A stretch of 64,000 nt of DNA, from assembly GCA_030248215.1 (NCBI GenBank), contig JASANG010002616.1, positions 124,001-188,000 on the forward strand, given 5' to 3'. Numbering within the stretch: the first letter of the stretch is position 1; every line of letters starts with the position of its first letter. This document shows, piece after piece, positions 21,734-33,745 of the stretch. The notes beneath the pieces were generated by a model, which searched no databases, was not told the DNA's origin, and saw only the letters and a program-made list of their open reading frames with translations. The position numbers and the translations under genes were made by a program. This DNA is from Enoplolaimus lenunculus. Its lineage: Eukaryota; Nematoda; Enoplea; Enoplida; Thoracostomopsidae.

Positions 21734-21847
21734 ACGTCATTATCAAGTGATTACGTCATTATCAAGTGATTACGTCATTATCAAGTGATTACGTCATTAT
21801 CAAGTGATTACGTCATTATCAAGTGATTACGTCATTATCAAGTGATT
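21734..21847. repeat. 19-bp tandem repeat, six units, with CRE-like core
   Basis: ACGTCATTATCAAGTGATT is repeated six times exactly, the only visible change coming after the last unit. Each junction creates GATTACGTCAT, containing TTACGTCA, which matches a CREB/ATF-type half-palindrome. Whether it binds anything is unknown, and no gene start was found near it. Confidence 0.9.
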
Positions 21848-21924
21848 GCGTCAATACATCGCATATTTAAATTTCAATCTTTCAAATAATCCTTAAGCGA
21901 AAGTTTTCAGTTTACTATCTATAA

Positions 21925-22185
21925 CCCCTTCTCACATTGAGTTGCCTATAGGCAACTAATCGCAGACATATACGTTAAATAAAGTATATCGCACCGTGTT
22001 TAACAATTGCAACACGTATACATAGTACTAATCACCACAAGACGTGAGAGCCCCCTCGGGCTCGAGCGTCAAGCTCCTATAGCTCAGTGGTGATGGTATA
22101 CGCCTCCCACTCCAGTCACCGGAGTTCGAATCCTAGCATAACAGTAGGTCTCAGGGGAAATAGAAAATATTCATGTGAGAAAGGG
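21925..22185. mobile_element. Family I: piggyBac-like MITE with tRNA-like insert
   Basis: 261 bp, CCCCTTCTCACATTGAGTTG to TCATGTGAGAAAGGG. The right flank is TTAA and the left flank ATAA, so one target copy has mutated. It has the same tRNA-like boxes (TATAGCTCAGTGGTGATGG, GGAGTTCGAATCC). Here the A box is closer to the tRNA consensus than in the copy at 109. Confidence 0.85.
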
Positions 22186-22633
22186 TTAATATTTTCAGGA
22201 TCCGTTCCTGTTCGCTTGTAATCCTTTAAATAAAAAAACCGAAATTTCATTTGATTTAATAGATACCAATGAGCTTCGAGAACCATCGCAGTATGCGTGC
22301 TTTTCCAGCTGGTTAAAATATGGTTTGAAACCGTTCGATCCGATAATTTTAAATTTTCAACCAAAACTACGGTATTCTATCAGCGAGTAATCCTATAATT
22401 CGTTCATAAATCTAGGAACAGTTTCACTTAATACTGTTTTAAAACTGAAGTTACTTAGGAAAAATCATTTTTTCCGACCCCGTATCCTTATAAGGCAAGA
22501 CAGCTTAGCAGGTTCCAATTTGGTGCTAGCCTAGAAAACGTTAATTAGGTTTTTGCGGCTTTTTTTCACGGTGCCGCAAGCATGCGCCTGGGTGGAAAAT
22601 GGGCATTTGATGGTATATAGCAAGGTCGAAATA

Positions 22634-22828
22634 ACCAATGTTACTTTTAGAGGCGTAAACAGTAAATTAAGCAGCATTGCTAAGCCTAAGCCTAAGCCTA
22701 AAGCGTTGCAAAAATGTATTCCTAAGCCTAAAGCCTACGCCTAAGTCTAAGCAAAAAAATGTAATCTAGAATCTAAACTTACTCTTTTATAGACCCACCG
22801 GAAACCTGAACGCTCCTTAAAGTAACGC
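22634..22828. mobile_element. Family B MITE
   Basis: The left end is CCAATGTTACTTTTAGAGGC with GTAAACAGTAAATTAAG. It has a short CCTAAG core. The right end is AATGTAATCTAGAATCTAAA, GACCCACCGGAAACCTGAAC and GCTCCTTAAAGTAACG. Its ends are inverted (ATGTTACTTTAAGG type) and distinct from family A, although the core hexamer is shared. Confidence 0.82.
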
Positions 22829-22915
22829 GGGCAGTCGAAATTTCTGCCGACATAAAAACCGTTCAATTCCACAATTAACATTCGGGATATCAGAGGTTAA
22901 AAACAGGTTCTGTTC

Positions 22916-23283
22916 CATGACGTGGCCCATGTAAAGATCAGGGGCGGAACGTTTTTCTGCGTGACTGCAATTGAGTAAAGCATAAGTTTTAGACTAATTT
23001 TTTTGCTTGGCTTAGGCTTAGGAATATGCTCATTCTTACGCTTAAGGCTTACGCTTAGGCTTAGGCTTAGGCTTAGGCTTAGGCTTAGGCTGCTTAGGCT
23101 TAGGCTTAGGAATATGCTCATTCTTACGCTTAGGCTTAGTCTTAGGCTTAGGCTTAGATATGGCTTAGGCTTAGGCTTAGGCTTAGGCTTAGGCTTAGGC
23201 TTAGGAATATGCTCATTCTTACGCTTAGGCTTAGGCTTAGGCTTAGGCTTATAATACTGTTGCGTCCCTGTTCATCTCATTGG
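22916..23283. mobile_element. Family A MITE with long TTAGGC core
   Basis: The left end is ATGACGTGGCCCATGTAAAG with ATCAGGGGCGGAACG. The core holds long TTAGGC runs separated by GGAATATGCTCATTCTTACG blocks. The right end is ATAATACTGTTGCGTCCCTG then CATTGGCCCATGACG. ATGACG occurs on both outer flanks and may be a target-site duplication. Confidence 0.85.
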
Positions 23284-23519
23284 CCCATGACGTTGTACTC
23301 TCACAAAGTCATATTTTGGTTACACCCTAGTTTGTCAGATCTTTTCCCCTTATATTCCATGGTATCAAAGGTACCACGCAGGTGGTCTTTTCATAATTCT
23401 AACGCTACTATTAATACAATATTAGCGTCCAAATGTTTCATATAATAGCCAAAATGACCGGTATTATTGGTGAAATAGAAACGCTAAGGGAGATGCGATA
23501 TTTGTTGACTATTTTACTG

Positions 23520-23670
23520 ACATGCGGTCCGGTCCGACGTCGTTAGCGGCGCTGTACGACCCCGTACGACGGCGAGGACACCACATGAATTGCCGCATGA
23601 CGACGCATAGGGATTTGACAGCAAAAATATGTTTGACTTGCGGCGCTACGCGACGTTTTTGCGTCACCCT
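23520..23670. mobile_element. Family F-like GC-rich fragment
   Basis: CATGCGGTCCGGTCCGACGT, GGCGCTGTACGACCCCGTAC and CTTGCGGCGCTACGCGACG make a GC-rich fold-back. It ends with TTTTTGCGTCACCC rather than the canonical terminus. Confidence 0.5.
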
Positions 23671-24230
23671 TAGTCAATACATTACACAAGACAGATTTTA
23701 ACAGTATTACGTTTAGTTCAATCTGGAATGACGAAAACGAACCGTTTAACCAACCTTTAGGATTGAACCAGAGCCGGCGTTCGACGGCAAAATAAGTTGT
23801 CTCGATTCGACCTTAATATCGCCCCACCACTCGAACTACAGGCCATGGGGCAACATAACCCAGCGTTGATAGAACCAATTAGAAACTCTGCAGGTTCAAA
23901 TAGTCGAGTTCTGTTGAAGGTGTTGAATGCAAATAAACGTACGACTCGCTTCGAATTAATAGCTTTAACTCGAGTGTTTCTTCAAGTCGATATCTATGTA
24001 GAGTAGGTTTGAGAATGATCAATATTACTCAATTTCGTTTAAAACGAACGAAATTGTAAATCTATAAACTGTTCGAAGTTCAGTTGAAAACTTTATACAA
24101 CAACCCTGGTTTGTTTGCTATTAAGACTGGTTGAAAAAAAATGTTGTGCCTAGAACCCTTGTATACGTATGTTTATATATGTTTGGGCTCTTGTGCAGTT
24201 TTACTCTATAGTCTTATTTTCAGCTTTTTG

Positions 24231-24600
24231 GATAAGGCTTAGGTTTAGACTTAGGCTTTGGCTTAGACTTAGGCTTTGGCTTAGGCTTAGGCGTAAGTTT
24301 AGGCTTAGGCTTAGGCTTAGGTTTAGGCGTAAGCTTAGGCGTAGGCTTAGGCTTGGGCTTATCCTTGAGGCTTAGGCTTAGGCTTAGGCTTTAGGCTTGG
24401 TTTACGCTTAGGCCTAGGCTTAGGCTTAGGCTTAGGCTTAAGGTTAGGCTTAGGCTTAGGATTAGGCTTAGGCTTAAGCTTAGGCTTAGACTTAAGGTTA
24501 GGCTTAGGATTAGGCTTAGGCTTTACACTTGAGGCATAGGCTTATATACTTAGGTTCAGGTTTACGCAAAGGCTTACTTAAGCCTAAACCTAAACTAAAC
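24231..24600. repeat. TTAGGC array
   Basis: About 370 bp of TTAGGC with GTAAG, TTTAGAC and AAGGTTAGG variants. It ends at TAAGCCTAAACCTAAAC, where the orientation flips, so a small inverted piece closes the array. No family A termini are visible. Confidence 0.85.
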
Positions 24601-25493
24601 CATGAACTTGAAACGGGGGCACGTTTAAAATAAAACAGTTGAAATGTAAACCGAACCGGGTTTCACTTATTCGCTGTACCAGCGGCAAAAACGGTGTCTA
24701 ACATTTTAAAAACATATCATTGAACCTGAAATATTTTGAACCAGTTTTAAGCATTATTCTGGTTACACCCATTTACTGTACGGTCGAATAGGTTTCTTCA
24801 TTATTGACAACGTTCTGTAGGCAAAAAAAGCCTGAAAATATCTAATCGCTGAACCAGGGCTAGTGGCCTTAGTTTTTAACGTCCCCTCTCATACGGGATT
24901 CGGTGTACGTTTGAGTCATTTAATTCAACATATTTGTATGAATATATTTCTTGCTTCAATCATATATACCTTTTGTTTAGTATAACTTGGATCCCCGCAT
25001 CATTAATTTCTAAATATCCTACGCCCGTCACCGTTAAACAACAGTGACTTAACCAAAAAAACAGAGGAATATAGCCGCAAAACACTTATTTTTGGATATA
25101 TTAAAATCCGCTATTACCGTCAGGTAAACGAATAATTGTTAGTATAATTTGTTGCCTAAGCCTAAGCCTAAGCGTAAGCCTAAGCCTAAGCCTAAGCCTA
25201 AGCCAATTTCAATTTTGATGACTCGATATAGGCGTTATTTCCGGTGTCGCCTCACCCCCGCCCTCGAATTCAAATTTTGCAAGAAAACCTCTCAAGGAAA
25301 AAACGTATTTGCACAAGGGACACTGCAGTACAAATTGCCAAAATTGCGCTGGTCACAAAAATGCTAATTGGCAAAAATTGCCTGAAGCAGTGTTTGTAAA
25401 GAACAAAGCAACCGGCAACGCATTTGATTATTAGGTGATTTTCTAAACGGTGTTTTGTAGCTAATTTTTTTGGCGAGGTTTATGATGAAATGC

Positions 25494-25611
25494 AACAACA
25501 ACAACAATAATAATAATAATAATAATAATAACAACAACAACAATAATAATAATAATAATAATAATAACAACAACAACAATAATAATAATAATAACAATAA
25601 TAATAATGAAA
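25494..25611. repeat. (AAT/AAC)n microsatellite
   Basis: Blocks of AAC and AAT triplets alternate in a higher-order pattern (about five AAC, then seven AAT, repeated). Open Leu or Asn runs across it are not coding. Confidence 0.95.
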
Positions 25612-26344
25612 AAACAAGGTTTTAAGTCTAAAACCTGTTACAAAGTTCAGTTAAAATTAAACATTGGTCCATTTTGCTACAGATTTGTTCGTTTAGGCTC
25701 ATGTGATTTGTGATTTCAAAAACAAATACTTTAGATAATGCGTCCGCGAATTGAAAAAGATAAACATTTTCAAGTTTAACGACACAATTTTTGGGATTTT
25801 GGTTATGCAACGCAGAGGCGGATCTCGAAATTTCTGACGGCAGGGTAGCGGCTGGCAAACGTTATGAAACACAAATTTCAATGTGGCATCGGTAAAATTG
25901 TTCCGTAGGCTTATAATTTTATTATCGAAAAATTTTGTGTGGAAAACTTGTAAGGCAGTTTTTGGGATCTTATCATTTTATCACAAACAATTTCTGAGAT
26001 GAAAAATTGTATTTTTGCTTGCAAAAAACACATTTTCTGATGGACAATAATTGTAAGATAGAAACTTTACCATTTAATCACAAAAAAGTTTCTGACCCGC
26101 GGGCGTACGCTCCCATCCCTCCCTTTATTCTGGATCCGCTAGTATACACGCATATTTCCCATTCTATATGACCCTGGTAGAGTCTAGTTTCAATTAGTTG
26201 TAAAGTTTTTACGAAGGAACTGATAGCAGCTGTGGACTGTAAAACCATATCAATTTTCGTTCAAATCAAATTTTGAAATTTTAAAACGGTAAATTTCAAA
26301 GCTTTCCATGTAATATTGCGAAAGTTTACAAAAGCCATCACCAA

Positions 26345-27393
26345 GGTTTAGGCTTAGATTTAGGCTTAGGCTTAGCTTAGGTCTAAGCTTAGGCTTAGGC
26401 TTAGGCTTAGGCTTAGCTTAGGTCTAAGCTTAGGCTTAGGCTTAGGCTTAGGCTTAGGCTTAGGCTTAGTCTTAGTCTTAGGCTTAGGGTTAGGCTTAGG
26501 CTTAGGCTTAGGCTTAGGCTTAGGCTTAGGCTTAGGCTGAGGCTTAGCCTTAGACTTAGGCTTAGGCTTAGGCTTAGCTTAGGTCTAAGCTTAGGCTTAG
26601 GCTTAGGCTTAGGCTTGGACTTAGGCTTAGGTTTAGGCTTAGGCTTAGGCTTAGGCTTAGGCTTAGACTTAGGCTTAGGCTTAGGCTTAGGCTTAGACTT
26701 AGACTTAGGCTTAGGCTTAGGCTTAGCTTAGGTCTAAGCTTAGGCTTAGGCTTAGGCTTAGGCTTGGACTTAGGCTTAGGTTTAGGCTTAGGCTTAGGCT
26801 TAGGCTTAGGCTTAGACTTAGGCTTAGGCTTAGGCTTAGGCTTAGACTTAGACTTAGGCTTGGTTTAGGCTTAGATTTAGGCTTAGGCTTAGCTTAGGTC
26901 TAAGCTTAGGCTTAGGCTTAGGCTTAGGCTTAGCTTAGGTCTAAGCTTAGGCTTAGGCTTAGGCTTAGGCTTAGGCTTAGGCTTAGTCTTAGTCTTAGGC
27001 TTAGGGTTAGGCTTAGGCTTAGGCTTAGGCTTAGGCTTAGGCTTAGGCTTAGGCTGAGGCTTAGCCTTAGACTTAGGCTTAGGCTTAGGCTTAGCTTAGG
27101 TCTAAGCTTAGGCTTAGGCTTAGGCTTAGGCTTAGACTTAGGCTTAGGCTTAGTCTTAGGCTTAGGCTTAGGCTTAGGCTTAGACTTAGGCTTAGGCTTA
27201 GGCTTAGGCTTAGACTTAGACTTAGGCTTAGGCTTAGGCTTAGCTTAGGTCTAAGCTTAGGCTTAGGCTTAGGCTTAGGCTTGGACTTAGGCTTAGGTTT
27301 AGGCTTAGGCTTAGGCTTAGGCTTAGGCTTAGACTTAGGCTTAGGCTTAGGCTTAGGCTTAGACTTAGACTTAGGCTTAGGCTTAGGCTTAGG
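26345..27393. repeat. TTAGGC array with 517-bp higher-order repeat
   Basis: About 1.05 kb of TTAGGC with variants (TTAGAC, TTAGTC, GCTTAGCTTAGGTC). The block beginning GGTTTAGGCTTAGATTTAGG at 26345 recurs at 26862, a 517-bp period. Inside it a roughly 156-bp subunit (GCTTAGCTTAGGTCTAAGC to GACTTAGACTTAGGC) is also duplicated. The right flank (27394-27500: GGCTGAAGG, GTGTTCAAGATACTGAAGC, GTCACCTGGTGTAC) matches the right flank of the short TTAGGC tract at 21373. This array therefore belongs to a dispersed unit distinct from family A. Confidence 0.9.
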
Positions 27394-29291
27394 CTGAAGG
27401 TTTTTGGCTTAAGTGTTCAAGATACTGAAGCTTTTTTGGCAGTAGTGTAAATGACACTATCCCCTCTAAAAAGTCACCTGGTGTACACATGCTATTGTGG
27501 AAGCTGCATAGTGATATGTGCGACAAGAAACACGAAACAATCCGAGCCAAATAGTTGTTAACATCGAACTGGCGAATTGCCAACGATGGTTTAACACTAG
27601 CGAATCCACAAAGAGGGGCCGTACGCCTTCCATCAGAAAATTTTCTGTGATAAAATGAAACAATTTCTCTCCGTTACAAATTTTCGCCTCAAAAATTTCG
27701 TTCATCTACAGTAGCAAACAGTAAAAATTGCGTTTCATAACTTTTTGCCAGTTTGCCCAACGGCAGAAATTTCTGGCGCTGCCGCTGCGGCTCAATAATC
27801 CATTGTCTTTACCTAAACTGGCACGAATTTAATGATTGCCTGCCCCCGTTTTGCCCACTTTCGGGACGTCCCCCAAGCCCAACAATTTAGGTTATTCAAA
27901 AACAACCCGTAACCATTATTTGGCTACGAAACAAAAATACATGGTCGTTTCATGTATGAAAGCTTATTAGGCAATCAGACACAAGCACAAACCCTCAGTT
28001 AAACAGCAGTGACTTATTACCACATCAAATGCCCTCTGTGTTATAGACCTCAGAAAGCCTATAAATGACAATACAAACAAGAACAATAACACACGACTAA
28101 AGTCACCCAGGCAGGTTGAGAGAGTGAGAGACAGAATATTGCGGTATAAATTGCAAAATGATGTTTTTTGTGCCTACGTAACCCTATTAATACTATTGAA
28201 CCAGGGACAATAGGACTTGTGAACCTAAAACGTTCTGTCATTAATAGTTTAGGTTTTGGTAACATTTGCATACAGGTGAGATTTGTAAGCCCGGTTTATT
28301 TTGAATTTGAGACTGTTTATCCGTGATACGTTGAACATCGATGGTGGGTGTTGTCTGTTCGTTTAAGAACCTAAAACTGATAGGCTATACCTGATGGACA
28401 CCAGGCCGGGTGCTGGCCCTCTGGTCTGTCTGGCTAACGATCTGCGGGTTGGTGAGAAGCACAGCCGTGTAAAAGGGGTTTTTTCGAATCTTTCGAGCTA
28501 TTTTAAGTGGAGATATGTACCGTATCCCTCCTTTGTATACACCCCCAGCGGCAGAATCTGCAATTTTTCACCGGTGAAGGCGCGCTGGCAAAAGTAATAT
28601 GAAACGCAAATTTTTACTGTATGCTATATATGTGTGCCAATTTTCAGATCTGGTAAAAATTGTAAGGGGAGAGATGTTACCATTTTATCACAAAAATTGT
28701 CTGATGGGGGGGGGTCGCCTGCTCTCTAGATCAACCAGTGTATACCCCCAGTTTATGGCGTTCAATGATATTGAATTTGAAGATACAATACCATCGACCA
28801 ATGAAAAACGAGACTCGAGTCAGTCTTGGGTGTTGTTAATTTGGGATTTGAGTGAAAAACTAAAATGATTGTTTGGTTCTGAATGAATGTTTTCTATTTT
28901 TTCGAACTACTAGATTTTTGGTGTAGAACTTTAGCAAAAATTACGACTAAAATCTTGTTTATAAGTCGTATCTCAGCAACCGAATCATTACGCTTTTAGT
29001 GTTAACGTATATTTGTTATTACCTCTTAAATCATGGCTGCTTAAATTATACCGTTAGATGCATTATAAAGCATACTAAAAAGTTAACAAAAAGCTTCTAT
29101 TAAACGCATACGTTTTATATTAAAATTACATATTTAAGTCTTAAAATCGGAGAGATTCAAAAGAAAAAATATACTTTCAGAAATATAAATGCAATTGCGT
29201 AAAACACAGAAAACAAGACTGTATTTCTGCTCAAAAAGTCCATTAATATCGCTTCAATCTGACCGACGGAAATAACGCGTGATAATTGAAT

Positions 29292-29432
29292 TAATTTTAT
29301 TATTATTATTGTTATTATTATTGTTATTATTATTATTAGTATTGTTATTATTATTGTTATTATTATTATTATTGTTATTATTATTATTGTTATTGTTATT
29401 ATGATTATTATTATTATTATCTATCAATATTA
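29292..29432. repeat. (ATT)n microsatellite
   Basis: TTATTATTG and TTATTATTA triplets run for about 140 bp. Confidence 0.93.
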
Positions 29433-29496
29433 TGAGAATAATAGAGAGGTACAATGTATGTTCAACAATTTCTTCGATTTTTAGCGCAACAAAATA

Positions 29497-29748
29497 CACT
29501 GTAAATTCCAGTTAGTTGATTTTAACTCAGAATGAGTTGATTACCCTCAGAAGCCTGAGCTCTGCATTAGGTCATTCAGAACTCAGAATTCTGAATTGAT
29601 TGAACATTTTTTAGTTAATTAATCAACTCACCCGAATTTAAATCGGTTCAGACTGAGTTGATCTCGTTCCTGTTGTTAACTCAGAAATAACCAGAAATGA
29701 CTAATTCGTTCTCTGAGTTGATTGAACAGCTCAGCGGAGTTTACACTG
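29497..29748. mobile_element. Family D MITE
   Basis: It begins TA-CACTGTAAATTCCAGTTAG and ends near GAGTTTACACTG. The interior carries the family's repeated AACTCAGA/TGAGTTGA palindromes. The right terminus is slightly diverged. Confidence 0.8.
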
Positions 29749-30017
29749 AACTCGCTTAGTTTCTGTTTAGTATAAAAGGGTAAAATTTCAAAACACAGAA
29801 TCCGCCGCCATCGGAATATCCTTATCCGCAAATGTTGTGTTCCTTGGTAACCAGTCCACACAGCGGTGTGTCGTATATGAAACATGTATTTGTATTTATG
29901 ATCATTAGTAACCTATGGCTTACACACCTGTCTGCCCCATTCCTACCGTTTACGATAAACTACCTAATTATCGGGTTTTTTATAACTTTTTACAACTAAA
30001 CCCATTTATTCTGGGCG

Positions 30018-30037
30018 ATAATAATAATAATATTATT

Positions 30038-30086
<49 letters not shown>
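30018..30086. repeat. (AAT)n microsatellite
   Basis: ATAATAATAATAATATTATT flips orientation once and continues as AAT triplets. Confidence 0.93.
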
Positions 30087-30087
<1 letters not shown>

Positions 30088-30466
30088 CTAGTCAGTTGGC
30101 TTTGCACAATGCGCAAAAGTTAGCAAATGTATGTACAGCAGTCTGCATGCAAATTTTCCTTTCGCAGAACAATCACGTTTGTATTCTAAAAAATATTGTA
30201 AACGAAGTTTAGTTGCTCGAAAGTTGCCCAAAATACATATGTGGATTATTACAGCTTTAATTATATAAATAATAATAATAATCATAAAATATAATAATAA
30301 TAATTCTTTGTGCTATTACAGTGTTTATTATTGCAAAAAAACAAGCCCATCACCAGCCAACATATTAAACAAAAGTGGTTGATATATTTTAAGAAATTTC
30401 ATTTCATAAACTGTTATAACTAAAAAATGTCATAGCTTTATCTGCCCACCCCCGTTTGAGTACACT

Positions 30467-30721
30467 CACCGTAAATCCCAATGAGTTCATTAATCAACTC
30501 AGACGGAAAGTTAATTATTTCTGAGTTAATAGCAGTAAACTTTAACTCTCTTTGAGTTGACTTGATTCTCACTGTAAAGTTGAGTTGACTTCGGGGAAGT
30601 TCATTAACTAAATCAGAATGAGTTGAATCAACTCAGAATTGTGAGTTCTGATTGTTCTAACTCACAGCCTGAGTGATTCAGCTCATTCTGAGTTAAAATC
30701 AATTCACTAGAATTTACAGTG
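30467..30721. mobile_element. Family D MITE
   Basis: It begins CACCGTAAATCCCAATGAG and ends CACTAGAATTTACAGTG, with the same internal tiled palindromes and about the same length (255 bp). Confidence 0.82.
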
Positions 30722-30937
30722 ATACAAGCTCTTGAGTGTAAACTGTGCTTACGAGCTATCAAATCTTAGCTTGAAATTACAGTTTTCACATGAAAAACAT
30801 CATTTTACAATGTTTTAAATACGATTTTGGCTTCAAATTTGACAGACTGACTGATAGAATAAACGCCGAGACATGAAATTGTTGGTATAAATATCACGGA
30901 GCGACCTTAAGTCACTCTGTCTGCTCGACAGAATATG

Positions 30938-31082
30938 GGCCCATGTATAGGTCAGTGGCGGAGCGTTTATCAGCGGAACTGCAATAGAGTAAGCTTAAGC
31001 TTTAGACTAATTTATTTTTTGGCTTAAGGATTCGGAATATGCTTATAATACTGTTACGGCAGTGTTTTTTACATTGGCCCAA
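30938..31082. mobile_element. Family A MITE, nearly coreless
   Basis: GGGCCCATGTATAGGTCAGT and GGCGGAGCGTTTATCAGC start it, with GTAAGCTTAAGCTTTAGAC next. It has almost no hexamer core. It ends CTTATAATACTGTTACGGC with TTTACATTGGCCC. It shows that the hexamer core is dispensable to the element's outline. Confidence 0.8.
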
Positions 31083-31094
31083 TTTTTGACCCAT

Positions 31095-31505
31095 GTTACA
31101 TTGATGGGAGAACCGCTTTTCGCAGGTCTATATTAACAAAATAAGCTTAAGCTTTAGGCTATTTTTTGGTAAGGCTTAGCCTTATTAATAGGCATATCCT
31201 TATGTTTCGACATAGAAATAATGCTTATACTACACTGTAAATTCTAATGAGTTGATCAACCAATTCAGCCAGCGAGTTGGTCATTTCTGAATTAATATCA
31301 GTAAATATTATCTCGCTCTGAGTTGAATTGATTCTAACTCTGAGTTGAGTTAACTCTGAGTGAGTTGATTAGTTAACTCAGAATAAATTGAATCAACTCA
31401 AAATTCTGAGTTCTGATAGTCCTATTAACTCAGACTGAGTGATTCAACTGATTCTGAGTTAAAACCAACTCACTGAAATTTACCGTGTACTATTTAGCCC
31501 CTCAA
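31095..31505. mobile_element. Family A remnant with a family D MITE inside
   Basis: The outer segment shows family A landmarks: GCTTAAGCTTTAGGCTA, a short TTAGGC-like core and ATAATGCTTATACTA. It is interrupted at 31233 by a family D element (CACTGTAAATT... to TTTACCGTG at 31487). Sequence after it (CTATTTAGCCCCTC) may be the diverged family A terminus. Nesting is probable, since the outer right end is degraded. Confidence 0.6.
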
Positions 31506-31742
31506 AGCAACATTAACCCATTTTTGATGAAAGCTTATCCGGTTGTCAGCGTCAGCGCAATGCTATTACGCTTCGGTAACAATAATATTTACCCATCAAA
31601 CTGGTAAGCACTGTCCCGTAACTGGTTCGTTATTCTGGTTAATTAAAAATTACCGAAACGTATGCTCAAGTAACTAGAAAGGTCACACACGAAATGTATC
31701 AAATGCAATAATTTAGGAAGGCTAAAAGAATTAAAAAACAAT

Positions 31743-32026
31743 CTTAAGTCCTATTCACACGTGCAAGTTTTTGCTGCGAGAACGTACAGCTGCAAATTAC
31801 ACGCAGAACTTGTATGTTTTTAATCAGTCAATGAGAAAGCGGCTGCAATAAATTCAGTGAACTTGCATGATTGTTCACACTTGTGAACTAAATTCTTAAC
31901 TATGATTTTTAATGAATTATTTACAGCTGCAAGTTTTTCGAATTGGATTTTGAACAAAACTTGCAAGTGCAAGTTGCAGCTGCAAGTTTTCGCAACAAAA
32001 ACATGCAGGTGTGAATAAGACTTTAA
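31743..32026. mobile_element. Family G MITE
   Basis: TAAGTCCTATTCACACGTGC and TGCTGCGAGAACGTACAGCT to TTTCGCAACAAAAACATGCA and GGTGTGAATAAGACTT. It contains the family's TCAATGAGAAAGCGGCTGCA. Confidence 0.83.
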
Positions 32027-32154
32027 AAGTCCCTTGTAAACTTTCTCCACATTTAAGCACAGGTTTTAGGCTTAGGCTTTGGTTTAGGTAAAGACTTAGC
32101 TATTCCAGTTAAGGCAAAACATTTGTCTAAACCTTTGCCTAAGCCTAAGAGTGT

Positions 32155-32350
32155 CACTTCCAGTTTCGTGACAGTCCAACGCTGTCCGTCACTCGTACGG
32201 AACTGTCCGTCATCGTGCGGTATCGTACGCAAAATCTCACGTACGATAACGTATGGTGACGGACGGCGCCCTGGGGGTGACTCTCAGTGACAGACGTTGC
32301 CGGACGGGTGACACACGGTGATGGACGGCGCCGTGTGGGTGACGCATATT
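32155..32350. mobile_element. Family F fragment
   Basis: GTCCAACGCTGTCCGTCACT, GTACGATAACGTATGGTGAC and GATGGACGGCGCCGTGTGGG are the family's GC-rich arms. Clear GGTGGCGCTATA ends were not found. Confidence 0.6.
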
Positions 32351-32999
32351 AATGATTGACCATGCGACGCGGAAGGTTCTTTTGAAGTTGCGTTTGAGCC
32401 GATACTGTAAAATACCGATATACCGACATTTGGATCCGGACACGGATACGATATCGATACCGGTACAAGATATTTACAGCAAATACTGGAAATATCTACC
32501 AAAAACAACATGTTGTCCATGAGTAAGTAGAACCAATTTTAGAAATTTGAGTTATGAAAAACACAATGCAGAGCTCAGACTTCTGAGTGGATTCAACTAA
32601 TTCTGAGCTAAAATCAACTCACTGAAATTTTCAGTGCAGGAAACTTTTAAGAGATGATACTGAATGATAGATATGTGTTTCTCCAAATGGTATCAAAATA
32701 AGCCGAAAACACCAAATCGATATCAAAATATACGTGAAATCTCACGGCCATAGTTGTTTGTAAAGGAGTGATGGCGCCTGTCCCCTTTGCTGTCTAATAG
32801 AAAACACTTTAACTCTCCCGGTATTGTCAAAAAAGAGACTAAAAGGGATGACCCCAGTGACGGGCCATCCTAGCGGGCACTGACCTGACAAATTTTCAAT
32901 CATAACTCAAAACTTGCCGAGGGTAGGCGGCATTAAAAACTTTTAGACTTATATCAATATTCTATTTCGGGAAAGTACAGCGTCATTTATGTACATTTT

Positions 33000-33205
33000 C
33001 CCCAATAGGCTTTGACGCTTAGGCTTAACCTTAGCTGTAAGCCTAGGCTTTGACTTAGGCCTAGATTTAGGCTTAGGTTCTGGCCAAAATTTTGGATTAG
33101 GTTTAAGAACAACGTGTAAATAAACCTCGGTTTAAACCTTTACCTAATCTTCAGCTTAAGGCCAAAGCGTAAACCTAATCCTCAACCATAACCTGAAATT
33201 TGGAC
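33000..33205. repeat. Degenerate TTAGGC/CCTAAG tract
   Basis: Scattered hexamers such as GACGCTTAGGCTTAACC and TTTAGGCTTAGGTTCTGG on one side, and TTTACCTAATCTTCAGC in the opposite sense after 33130, form an old weak inverted tract. Confidence 0.5.
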
Positions 33206-33745
33206 TACCACGGGCACAACAGCCTAGTAATTATTTGCCTGACGCACGCTCTACAGGCAGACACCTGGTTTACACGCTGCGATACACGAGTAAGCTATGC
33301 AAACCTTTGACAGCAAACTGAAAGTGTCAACCTTTAGTGAAAATGTTTTGAAAATTTAAAATATTTTAAATTTGAATTATTTTGGCGTTAAATCGACCGG
33401 TGATTGGTCATCAGACCAGGTAAGCCATTTTTCGGTCACGCTCAGCTTGCCAGTTTTGACACATTTGAACCATTACAATTGACATATAAACGACAAAAAT
33501 ACACTGTGAATTATGTTTTAAATCAAAATATTGTTAACCAAGTAAAAATCAGGTGTCAAATTTTAACATTTTTTGACTGAACGCCTAAAAATCACACAGA
33601 TAAATCTGAGCATAAAAGCATCGAATAGACCGCTTGTGGATCGTTGACACCGCCTGCGACTATAAAGTGTCGTTTCCAGATGCACAGAAATTTCGCAACA
33701 GATATATCCCGCTGTTCGCTTTAGCATTAAGCGCCTGGAAGCGGT

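Noticed and set aside
25364-25611. Poly-Leu and poly-Asn frames here, at 29254-29499 and at 46310-46617
   Set aside because: They are microsatellite translations.
26345-27393. A true telomere or nematode origin suggested by TTAGGC
   Set aside because: The hexamer is interspersed as cores of small elements throughout an ordinary gene-bearing region, and it is too variable for a telomere. It does not identify the phylum.
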